From NCBI RefSeq assembly GCF_001298105.1, contig NZ_LGJH01000165.1:62001-126000 (forward strand): a stretch of DNA of 64,000 bases. Direction: 5' to 3'. Of the stretch, positions 37,135 to 45,687 are shown piece by piece. This DNA is from Novosphingobium sp. ST904. GTDB lineage: Bacteria > Pseudomonadota > Alphaproteobacteria > Sphingomonadales > Sphingomonadaceae. The notes beneath the pieces were generated by a model. The model was not told the origin of the DNA. It ran no database searches and was given only the letters and a program-made list of their open reading frames with translations. How positions within the stretch are numbered: the first letter of the stretch is position 1; each line of letters begins with the position of its first letter. Position numbers and translations under genes: made by a program.

Positions 37135-38138
37135 ATGTTTACAAAGACAGTGATCACCCTGTGTCGTTTTGGCATCACTTTGCTGGGGGCCGTCGCGGCC
37201 ATGTCCGGGCCGGTTTCGGCCGCTCCGGCGAAGGCCGCTTTCGACCTTGTTCCGCTTGGCGTTGAAGGCGGTGTCGTGGAGGGGGCCACCACCGCCTGGT
37301 TCATTGCGGCAAGCGGAAGTCGCAAGGGGCTGGCCTGCGATGCCGGAACGCTGGTGCCGGGCATCAGGGCGGCCATTGCGAAGGGTGGATTTCCTGCCGG
37401 AAGCCGGGCCAGCGATGTGCTTCACGAAGGGATCGGGGCCTACCTGATAACCCACCCCCATCTCGATCACGTTGCAGGACTGGTCATGGCCTCGCCGGAC
37501 GACAGCGCCAAGCCGATCCTCGCTTTGCCGGAGGTCAACGCCGCGCTTTCAGCGCATTATTTCAACTGGAGCTCCTGGCCCAACATGGGCGATCGCGGCC
37601 AGCCGCCCATGCTGCGGCGTTATCGCTACGAGGATCTCGTCGCAGGCGGAAAGCCGGTGCCGGTCGGGGACACGGGCCTGAGCGTGACGGCCTATCCGCT
37701 TTCGCACGGCGGAAGCCTGTCCACCGCCTTCCTGATCCGCTCCGGCGAGGACGCGCTGCTCTGCATGGGCGACACCGGACCCGATGCCGTGGAGCATTCG
37801 GCGCGGCTCGAAGCCCTGTGGCAGGCGATCGCGCCGCTGGTGAGGGCTGGGCGCCTGCGTGCCATCATCGTCGAGACATCCTATCCCGATCCGAGAAAGG
37901 ATACCGAACTTTACGGTCACCTGACGCCGAAGTGGCTTCGCGCCGAACTCGGGCGGCTTGCGGCTGCTGCTGGCGGCGCGACAGGCTGAAGGGCCTGCCG
38001 GTCGTCATCGGTCACATCAAGCCTTCGATTGACGGGGCCGAGCCCGCCGTTTCAGCCATCATGCGGCAATTGGCCGAAGGCGGCTCGCCCCCCGTGCGCT
38101 ACATTCTCGCAGAGCAGGGTAAAGCCCTGGAGCTCTGA
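37135..38138 (+). CDS. exported class II cyclic-nucleotide phosphodiesterase, one frame disruption
   Basis: A metallo-beta-lactamase-fold phosphodiesterase of the class II (yeast PDE1 / Vibrio CpdP) type, about 334 aa with an N-terminal signal peptide (ITLLGAVAAMSGPVSA). Metal ligands are in ITHPHLDHVAGLV, YPLSHGG, MGDTGPD and, after the frame change, VIGHIKPS. IIVETSYPD and LYGHLTPKWL are diagnostic of the class. One base is missing near 37975, joining the first frame to the second, which ends at 38138. It would hydrolyse cAMP or cGMP in the periplasm. GGGAG lies seven bases before the ATG at 37135. Confidence 0.85.
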
Positions 38139-38161
38139 GGCCGGTCGGAGCCTCAGGGCTC
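38130..38161. terminator. terminator between the phosphodiesterase and MFS genes
   Basis: GAGCTCTGAGGC (38130-38141) pairs with GCCTCAGGGCTC (38150-38161) with a single G-U position and an eight-base loop. It covers the stop codon of the rightward gene and lies just beyond the end of the leftward MFS gene, so it can end transcription from both sides. Confidence 0.6.
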
Positions 38162-38166
38162 CCGGT

Positions 38167-39351
38167 TCAGGACAAGGCTTCGCATGTCGAGGCGGCGGTG
38201 GTTTCGGGAGAGGGCCGGGCCGCCGCAAACAGCACTGCGATCAGGCCCGCGGCAGAGGTCGCCGCGCCAGCCAGTGCCACGGCCGGATAGCCAAGGCCGA
38301 GGGAGATGACGCCGCCGCCCAGCGCGGCGCCGAGCGCGTTGCCGAGATTGAACGCGCCGATGTTCACCGATGAGGCAAGGTTGGGAGCGTCGGCGGCAGC
38401 CTTCATCACCCTCACCTGCAGGGGCGGCACGAGGGCGAAGCTGGCGATGCCCCAGAGGAAGATGAGCACCGCAGTCGGCGCGGCGTGGCTCATCGTCATC
38501 GCGAACGCGGCGAGGATTGCGGCAAGCGATCCCAGCGTCACGATCAGCGTCCGGTCGACCGAGCGGTCCGCGAATTTGCCGCCTAGCCAGTTGCCCACGG
38601 TCAGACCGAGGCCGTAAGTCACCAGCATCGCTGTCACGAAGCCCAGTGAGGCATGGGTCGCATCGTGCAGGATCGGCGTGATGTACGTGAACACGGTGAA
38701 CATCGCGCTGGACCCCACGACCGTCAGGGCCAGCGCGCCGAGCACCGGCTTGCGGGTGAGGACCTTGAGTTCGGCAAGCGCGTTTCCTTTGCGCGGCGCG
38801 GGCAATGCGGGCAGGGTCAGGCGCAGGGCGGCCATCGTCGCCGCGCCAAGCACGGCGATACCCCAGAAGGATGCCCGCCAGCCGAGATGCTCGCCCGCCC
38901 AGGTGGCCAGCGGCACGCCCACCACATTGGCGATCGTGAGACCCATGAACATGGCGGCTACCGCGCCGGCCTGGCGCTGGGGCGGCACGAGGCTGGCGGC
39001 CACGATCGAGCCGACGCCGAAGAATGCGCCGTGATTGAAGGAGGTGAGCACCCGCGCGCCCAGCAGCATCGCGTAGCTGCCCGACATGGCCGCGAGCAGG
39101 TTCCCGAGCGTGAAGATGCCGGCCAGTGCGATCAGCAGGGTACGGCGCGGCATGCGGCCGGTGGTCAGTGTCATCAAGGGGGCGCCGACGACGACGCCCA
39201 GCGCATAGGCGCTGACCAGTATGCCCGCGGTCGGGATCGATACGCCGAGGTCTCCGGCGATGACCGGCAAAAGTCCCATCGGCGCAAATTCGGTGACGCC
39301 GATGCCGAAGGCGCCGACGGAAAGAGCAAGGAGCCCGGGGTTCATCTTCAT
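38167..39351 (-). CDS. MFS drug/sugar efflux transporter (DHA1, AraJ/YdhP-like)
   Basis: A 394-aa transporter with twelve hydrophobic spans. The N-terminal GVTEFAPMGLLPVIAGDLG and the loop 2-3 pattern GAPLMTLTTGRMPRRTLL are typical of the arabinose-efflux/YdhP branch of DHA1. The second half has the parallel GGKFADRSVDRTL. It probably expels sugars or toxic organics with proton antiport. It is transcribed alone, converging with the phosphodiesterase gene. Confidence 0.85.
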   Translation of the reverse strand: MKMNPGLLALSVGAFGIGVTEFAPMGLLPVIAGDLGVSIPTAGILVSAYALGVVVGAPLMTLTTGRMPRRTLLIALAGIFTLGNLLAAMSGSYAMLLGARVLTSFNHGAFFGVGSIVAASLVPPQRQAGAVAAMFMGLTIANVVGVPLATWAGEHLGWRASFWGIAVLGAATMAALRLTLPALPAPRKGNALAELKVLTRKPVLGALALTVVGSSAMFTVFTYITPILHDATHASLGFVTAMLVTYGLGLTVGNWLGGKFADRSVDRTLIVTLGSLAAILAAFAMTMSHAAPTAVLIFLWGIASFALVPPLQVRVMKAAADAPNLASSVNIGAFNLGNALGAALGGGVISLGLGYPAVALAGAATSAAGLIAVLFAAARPSPETTAASTCEALS

Positions 39352-39468
39352 CGAAAGTCCTCAGACAAGCCGCCTTCGGGCCGAAGTGCCCGCATGAGCG
39401 ACAGGAATGTCGGAGGCATAAATGGCCGCTTTCGAACTGGCCGGGTAGCGTCGATGAGCGCGAAGAAT

Positions 39469-39487
39469 CTTTGCGTCTCACGCAAAG
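39469..39487 (-). terminator. hairpin downstream of the acyltransferase gene
   Basis: CTTTGCG (39469-39475) and CGCAAAG (39481-39487) enclose a five-base loop, 23 bases after the stop of the leftward acyltransferase gene. The following bases on that strand (ATTCTTC) form a weak U-tract. Confidence 0.45.
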
Positions 39488-39509
39488 GTGGATTAGTCAT
39501 TGCGGGATG

Positions 39510-40697
39510 CTAGCGGAGGCTCTGCGCAGCAGGTTCCGCGATGGCCTTGGCGGATTTAACCTGGACGCCGCTCATGAAGAACAGCAGCCATGGCGACCGT
39601 TTCACCACGGCCCAGCCTGCGAATGAAACGACGAGCGCGGCCAGCGCGAGCGCGAGATAGCGCAGTGGATAAGGCACCGGCATCGCATCGATCAGCCAGA
39701 AAGTCGCGATGATGATCGGCAGGTGCAGAAGGTAGACGACAAAGGACGCATCCACCAGTTCCCGGACTTTTCTGGACTCCGTGTGGAACAGGGACCGAGC
39801 GCCGGCGATGATGGTCTGGGTGAGACAGATGGCCGCGACGGCTTTCAGTACCGGGCGTGTATACTTGGGAAGCTCGGGCGCGCCGACCGCGACGAGTGCT
39901 GTGCAGAGGGCGATCAAGGCCACCGCCCAGGAGAAGCGGTTGAATTTTCCGCTCATTTCGGGTGCGCGGTTGAGCAGCGCGCCAAGCGCGAAATAGGGCG
40001 CATATTCAAGGGAAAAGCCCAGGGACAAAGGATTCTGCAGAAGGTCGGGAATGAATGGCCCGAGCTTCAGCAGCGCCACTTCATATACCCCCACGCACAG
40101 GCCGATGGCGATCATCGTGAGCGTGAAGAACCGCGCGCCCTGACTGTCTGCGCGGTCCAGCCGGTAGGTTCTGGCCGAGGGCACGAGGGCGAGGGCCGCG
40201 GAGGCGCAGGAAAAATAGATGAGGACGATGACGAACCAGAGGTGTCCGGTCGTCTCGCGCCCCATCGTCAGAAGCTGTCGGGCCCAGAAAGCGAACGCCG
40301 TTTCCGCGTCGCTGGAGGTTTGCAGGTCGGCTGCCAGGTTCATGAGCGGTACGATCACGATCAGCCCGGCCGCCAGTGGCGGGAGCAGCCGGACGAGGCG
40401 GCTTTGCAGGTAGGCTGCCGGTTGCCGTTTGAGGAGCAGCATCGCGGTGAAGTAACCCGCGATCAGGAAAAATCCCTGCATCCGGAACAAGTGCAGGAAT
40501 TCCATCAGGTGCGTGAGTGGCAGCGATCTGTCGCGGGAGAGGACGATCCAGGACTGCCCGTCATCGCGAAAGGGATGCGCCGCATGAAAAGGAATGCCGA
40601 GCAACATCAGAAAGGCGCGCACGGCGTCCAGATGATGTTCGCGGCTCGGGTGCAGAAGAGCGCCATCGGGCGCTGACGCTATACGGACATTCCCCAT
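39510..40697 (-). CDS. acyltransferase 3 family protein, OpgC/MdoC-like
   Basis: A 395-aa membrane acyltransferase with about ten spans. The N-terminal block EHHLDAVRAFLMLLGIPFH is characteristic of the OpgC branch, which succinylates periplasmic glucans; the conserved His and Arg are present in HHLDAVR. Later spans contain MQGFFLIAGYFTAMLLLKR and LVDASFVVYLLHLP, also typical. It would acylate a periplasmic or surface glycan. ATG 40697 is chosen; a TTG twelve codons upstream extends the frame without a better ribosome site. Confidence 0.8.
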   Translation of the reverse strand: MGNVRIASAPDGALLHPSREHHLDAVRAFLMLLGIPFHAAHPFRDDGQSWIVLSRDRSLPLTHLMEFLHLFRMQGFFLIAGYFTAMLLLKRQPAAYLQSRLVRLLPPLAAGLIVIVPLMNLAADLQTSSDAETAFAFWARQLLTMGRETTGHLWFVIVLIYFSCASAALALVPSARTYRLDRADSQGARFFTLTMIAIGLCVGVYEVALLKLGPFIPDLLQNPLSLGFSLEYAPYFALGALLNRAPEMSGKFNRFSWAVALIALCTALVAVGAPELPKYTRPVLKAVAAICLTQTIIAGARSLFHTESRKVRELVDASFVVYLLHLPIIIATFWLIDAMPVPYPLRYLALALAALVVSFAGWAVVKRSPWLLFFMSGVQVKSAKAIAEPAAQSLR

Positions 40698-40813
40698 GGA
40701 TGCTTTTTTGCGGCAAACGGCCACGTCAGACAATTACTCTCAAGGCTGATGCCAAATTGCCGATCATGTCCCATTTGGTCAGGGCAATGCCTGAGAGGCG
40801 AGGTTTTTACGAC

Positions 40814-42867
40814 CTAGAGGCTTCGGGCGAGCGAGAGCGAGACGATCGCGCCTTCGCGCTGTGCGCGCTGCTCGCTGCCGCTGAACGAACCGGCGCGGCT
40901 GGGCGAATAGAAGCGGCGCAGGCGGGAAAAGTCCTGCCCGTTGATCGCCTTGACCGTCAGTGTCGTCTTGAAGCCTGCGATGGCGGTTGTCTCGACATAG
41001 GCTCCCCAGAGCGCGTGATCGCGCCAGCGCAGGACTTCGCCCGTGTAGAAGACATCGCCGTGTACCGCCGCGGTCCAGTTCACGCCCCACGAGGACTTGA
41101 AAGCGGGAACATCGTGACGGAATTCGGCCGTGATGCTGCGCGGGGAAATGTCGTCCATGACGCGGTTTCTGCCGGTTACCGGATCTCGCAGCCGCGAGCC
41201 GCGCCAGGTGCCGTCAAGAGTCACGCGCGCGCCCTCGAGCGCGGCGTCGAGCGGGAGCGTGCCCTGCGTGGAAATGCCCCATTGCCGGGCGTTTCCGATC
41301 GTTCCCAGCGCTTCCTCTCCCGTTGGCAGGACGAGATAGCCGAGCAGTCCGGTATGCCATTGGTGATAGGCTTCCACGGCGATGGCGCCGCCCTCGCCCC
41401 CAGCGGTGGTCGATCCGCGCCAGCGCCGCGTGATGCGCGCGGGGCGCAGGCCCGAGTTGCCGCCGAGCGGGCGCCCGTCGGCCTGGTCTACCGATGCGGC
41501 GAAGTCGCCGAAGTCGAGCTGGTCTACGGTGCGCCGCATTCCGAACCGCACCTGGGTCTTGCCGGAAGGCGACCAGACGAGTGCGGCAGAGGGCTTGAGA
41601 TAGGACAGGGTCTGTTCCTGCGCCGCTTCTCCCGTAACCCGGATCTGCGAGATTTCGGCCGCTATTCCCGCTTCAAGATTGAGCTTGCGGGAGAGCTTGA
41701 CGGTGAGGTTGGCGAAGGCTTCGCCGCGCAGTTCGGAAACGCGGGTGGCCGCATTGGCCAGGGGCACCGCGACCAGCCCACCGCCGGTATCCTCTGCGTA
41801 GTTGAGCAGGCTGGAAAGGCGGTTGTAAGCCACTTCGGCACCGAATTCCGGGCGTATCGGGTGATCGCCCTCACGCGTGACGGTGCCGCGTCCGACCAGT
41901 TCCATCGGTTTCTGGACCTGCGAGGACAGCCCGCGATAGTCCGCTTCCACGTAATCCTCGTCGGTGGTGAAGCGCTCGGCCGGCCGAGACCGACCAGTTT
42001 GGTGGTCCAGCCGGAGCCAATGCGGCGGGTCCAGTCCAGACCGAGTTCGCCGCTGCGGCCTTTCTCGTCATAGGCGATATCGCGGCGGGACTCCGGCGTT
42101 TCGTCGGCGGCGGCGAAGATGTCGATGGCGCGATCGGAGGAGTAGCCTTCCTTGTTGAGCCGCAGGTTCACGGTCAGCGTGCCGCCTCCCAGCGCACCCG
42201 AAGTGGACAGGGCAAGGCCATATTCCGGGGCCTTCGCGGATATGCTTTCCTTGCGGGTGGAACTGAGGTTTCCTGCGGCATCCCGGTCGAAATAGATGCC
42301 CTCGTCGGGGTAGCGCGTCACTTCGCCGGACAGTTCGATGCTGGTCTGCCAGCCCGCGATCCGGCGTGCGTGGCTGGCGCGGACAGAAGGCGACACAAAG
42401 CCATCAGAAGTGTGGCTGAACGTCGCCGAGACATTCCCGGAGCCTCCGGCGTCCACACGCAGCACGACATTGGCGACAAGGGTCTGTCCCTGCGCTTCGG
42501 CAGCGTCGCTTCCGCGCAGCAGGACGATGCGCTCCACCCGCGAAGCGGCGATCCGGCGCAGCACTTCGGTGATGCCGCCGCCCTTCACCGTGGGGCGCTG
42601 CCCGTCGATCAGGACATTGCCCGCGCCGCCGCCGAAACCGCGCACCGAGGTTCCCTCGCTGAGCAGGAACCCGGGGGTCCGTTCGAGCATGTCGAGCGCG
42701 GTCTGGGGCTGGAACGGCTTGTAGAAATCGGCCGGGTAGACCGGGTCCGGTCCCGCCGGGACGATGGCGGGCGGGGTTTCCTGTCCTGCCGGTTCGCTGG
42801 TGCGGGTTTCGTCGGGCGGAAAGATCGCGGCCGCGACGCCGGCGGCAAGGAAGGAGAGGGCGTTCAT
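40814..42867 (-). CDS. TonB-dependent receptor-like outer-membrane protein, one frame disruption
   Basis: An outer-membrane protein of about 684 aa with short N-terminal signal-like segment (MNALSFLAAGVAAAIF) and a plug-like domain: TALDMLERTPGFLLSEGTSV, GGAGNVLIDGQRP, VERIVLLRGSDAAEAQGQ. The barrel follows and ends SLSLARSL. There is no clear IVVTG box, and the plug is short, as in receptors with the outer membrane beta-barrel family signature. One base is missing near 41985, between VGLGRP and AERFTTDED. Ligand unknown. It lies downstream of the Lrp gene but separated by 187 bases. Confidence 0.75.
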
Positions 42868-43054
42868 CGGGGCGCTTTCATCATGCGGGGAGACACGGCA
42901 CTTCCGGCCCGTGAACCGGCGCCGGATCGCCGCCTTGGGCGGCGACAGGAAGGCTGCTTGCGGATGACATGATCGAGCCGTTTAGTTAGTTGCGAACGAT
43001 TTGCAATAAGTATCAACGGGCGGCGCCACAACTCTCTGCCGAGTTCGAAAAAGC

Positions 43055-43498
43055 CTATCTTTCCAGCTTGGTGGCAAGGATCACGCTGGTGCTGGTCCGC
43101 TCTATCCCGTCGAGCAGTCCGATATCGTCGATCAGGTCGTTCAGCTGGCGGCTGTCGTCCGCCTCCAGCATGGCGATGATATCGAATTCGCCGCTGATCG
43201 CGTGGACGGCCTGAACGCGAGTGATCTGTTCCAGCGCGCTTTCCACGTCGCGGTGGCAGCGCGGCACCGTCTTTATCATCATGTGCGCGCGGATGCGGCT
43301 GGCGGCGAACGCCTCGCCAAGGCGCACCGTGTAGCCGGCCACCACGCCGGCTTCCTCCAGCCTTGCCAGCCGGGAATAGAGCTGGCTGCGGGAGATGTTC
43401 AGTTCCTTGGCGAGATGGGCGATCGGTTGCCGCGCGTCCTGCCGCAGCAGCGCCAGCAATCCGTCATCCGTTTCATCGAGCCGGCCACCGGAATGCAC
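43055..43498 (-). CDS. Lrp/AsnC-family regulator in the cyanophycinase operon
   Basis: A 147-aa regulator. The N-terminal helix-turn-helix reads LDETDDGLLALLRQDARQPI, then LAKELNISRSQLYSRLARLE; the C-terminal RAM domain (about 65-140) reads YTVRLGEAFAASRIRAHMM and AVHAISGEFDIIAMLEADD and binds amino acids. The start is a GTG at 43498 with GGGAG seven bases before it; the long upstream extension would overlap the enzyme gene. It begins one base after the fusion enzyme gene stops, so it is co-transcribed with it and probably senses Asp, Arg or the dipeptide. Confidence 0.86.
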   Translation of the reverse strand: MHSGGRLDETDDGLLALLRQDARQPIAHLAKELNISRSQLYSRLARLEEAGVVAGYTVRLGEAFAASRIRAHMMIKTVPRCHRDVESALEQITRVQAVHAISGEFDIIAMLEADDSRQLNDLIDDIGLLDGIERTSTSVILATKLER

Positions 43499-43499
43499 G

Positions 43500-45463
43500 T
43501 CATTCTCCCGGTCGTTCGTCCGCGAAGATCGCCGTTGCGGCAGCGGAACCCGCCGCGATGCGGCCACGATACATTCCCAGGTCGTTGATGGCAAACGCGG
43601 GCACGCCGTCCGGCCCCATGGCGATCAGGCCGCCGTCGCCGCCGATCGCGCCCACGGACATGATGGTGTCCTGCGCTGCGGCGGCGAGCGGCTGGCCGAG
43701 GTAGCCGACCCGGTCGCAGACCTGCCGCGCGGCGCTTTCCCGGATGAAGAATTCGCCCGATCCCGTCGCGGAAACCGCGCATTCGCCGTTCTTGGCGTAA
43801 GTGCCCGCACCGATGATCGGCGAATCCCCGACGCGGCCCCAGCGCTTGCCGGTCATGCCGCCGGTGGAGGTGGCGGCGGCGAGGTTTCCGTCCGCGTCGA
43901 GCGCCACGGCGCCCACTGTGCCGAACAGGTGCGTGCGGTCCAGCACGGCCTGGTGGTTGCCCTTCCACTTGAGGAACTGCTGCCAGCGCTCCTCCGTGCG
44001 GAACCACGACGGATCGACCTGCTCCAGCCCCTGCTGCGCGCTGAAAGCGTCGGCTCCGGCACCCATCAGCATCACGTGTGGGCTGTGATCCATCACTGCG
44101 CGGGCCGCGTCCACCGGATGGCGGGTGCGCGTGAGGCCGGCCACGGCGCCGGCCTTCTGGGAACTGCCGTCCATGATCGCGGAATCGAGTTCGTTGCGCC
44201 CTTCCGAGGTGAAGACGGCGCCGCGCCCGGCGTTGAACAGCGGGTTGTCCTCCAGCACGCGCACGGCCGCAGCCACCGCGTCCAGGGAGGCGCCGCCCTT
44301 GTCCAGCACGGCGGCCCCGGCGCGCAGGGCTTCATCCAGTCCGGCCCGGTAGGCCTTTTCCTTTTCGGGCGAGAGCGAGCCGCGTTCGATGATCCCCGCG
44401 CCGCCGTGAATGGCGAGCGACCATAGCGGCACTTCCACCGCCTTGCCCCCGCGCACGGCGTAGTTCCGCTGGAACGTGGGGTTCTCCACCGTCCCCGCCG
44501 GCAAGTGCACGACAGAGCCCGCGCCGATGCCGGTCACCCGGACGTGATCGGCGGAGAAGGGGCGCGGCGGGATGCCGGTCTCGATCTGCTTGCGAGCATC
44601 GGCGCGAAGGCCCGCGCCGTTCACCAGCCATGCGCCGCCGTCCGGCGAGGTGGCGTAGATGCGGCCGGTTCCGTCCGCCTCGACCGCCACCGCCGCGCTT
44701 TCGTCCACCCCGAGCCCGAACATCGGCGGGGCCTGCGGCGCGCGTTCCTTCTGGGCCTTGGCAAGGAAGGCGAAGAGCCGTCCGAGGCGGTCGCGCTCCT
44801 TGAAATGGGTGTCGGTGACGATCCCTTTCAACGCGGCGATGTGCAGGAAATCGCCCTCTATCGTGTTTGCCGGACCGAAGGGATCCGCCAGACCCTCGCC
44901 GCTGGTCAGGCTGCCGCCGTCCATCGCGCGTAAAGCTTCTCGCCCAGCATGGCGAGGCCCGCGCTGGTTCCGCCCAGCGGCTTTCCGGCGGCGACATGGG
45001 CATCGAGCGCTTCGGCCACCGGCGTGCCGCGCCAGAACCGCACATAGTTGGACTGGTCGCCGCCGGCGATGAAGATGCCGTCGGCCTTGCGCAGCGCTTC
45101 CAGGACCTTGGGATCGTAGGCGGCCTTGCGGTTCTTGAAGACGAAAGTCTCGGCAGAGCTGATGCCGCCGATCTGACGGTAGAATTCTTCCCCGATCTCC
45201 GGTCCGTAGGAGGCGCGCAGGATCACGATATGGCCCTGCCCGGCGTGTGCGAAGAACCACTTCATCGCATCGATGTTTCGGTCTCCGCCGCCCATCAGCA
45301 GCAGGCCGCCCGAATGGGTCGCGGCGGCGGGCGCGTTGACGTCTCCGATCGCGAAGTGCCGGTAGCCCGGTCCCGCCGATGCGGGAGATGCCGCGGCCAG
45401 TGCCGCCCCGCCCAGGACCAAGGCGAGTGTCATGACAGGGCGATGCTTTGCGCGAAACTTCAA
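43500..45463 (-). CDS. secreted cyanophycinase fused to isoaspartyl peptidase, one frame disruption
   Basis: A two-domain enzyme of about 654 aa. After a signal peptide (ALVLGGAALAAASPASA) residues about 30-325 are an S51 cyanophycinase-type domain: GGLLLMGGGDRN, IFIAGGDQSNYV, the nucleophile Ser in GGTSAGLAML, and VTDTHFKERDRLGRLF. Residues about 335-650 are an Ntn isoaspartyl peptidase: WSLAIHGGAGIIERG, ASLDAVAAAVRVLEDNPLFN, nucleophile Thr in LFGTVGAVALD, and TSTGGMTGKRWGRVGDSP. One base is missing near 44930 inside the first domain; from there to the end the frame is open through the domain junction. The first domain would cut cyanophycin to beta-Asp-Arg, the second would split that dipeptide. 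A TTG start with GGAG eight bases before it is used. Confidence 0.82.
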
Positions 45464-45544
45464 GATGCGAACTCCGGTTTGCCGGCCGCGCGCCTTACCC
45501 GGCAGAGCGGTGATTGCCCTGCAAAGCCGTGACACCTGACATGC

Positions 45545-45617
45545 GACATTTTGCGCACACTAATCTGCAATATGAAGAAACAAAATGTCAAACTGGATTG
45601 AGCCTTTCTTCATATTG
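45545..45617. promoter_or_regulatory. two interlocked perfect inverted repeats in the divergent promoter
   Basis: Between the fusion enzyme (leftward) and the TonB receptor (rightward) lie GACATTTTG (45545-45553) with CAAAATGTC (45581-45589), and CAATATGAAGAAA (45568-45580) with TTTCTTCATATTG (45605-45617). Both pairs are perfect, AT-rich and interleaved, unlike the surrounding high-GC sequence. They are good candidates for operator sites of the Lrp-type regulator, which commonly binds several spaced sites. Confidence 0.6.
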
Positions 45618-45687
45618 TGTTTCTTTGATGTGTCGAAAGCGTCAGGCCACGCAAGGGGGCGTGTCCGTCGCCTATCGTGGGGGCTTC

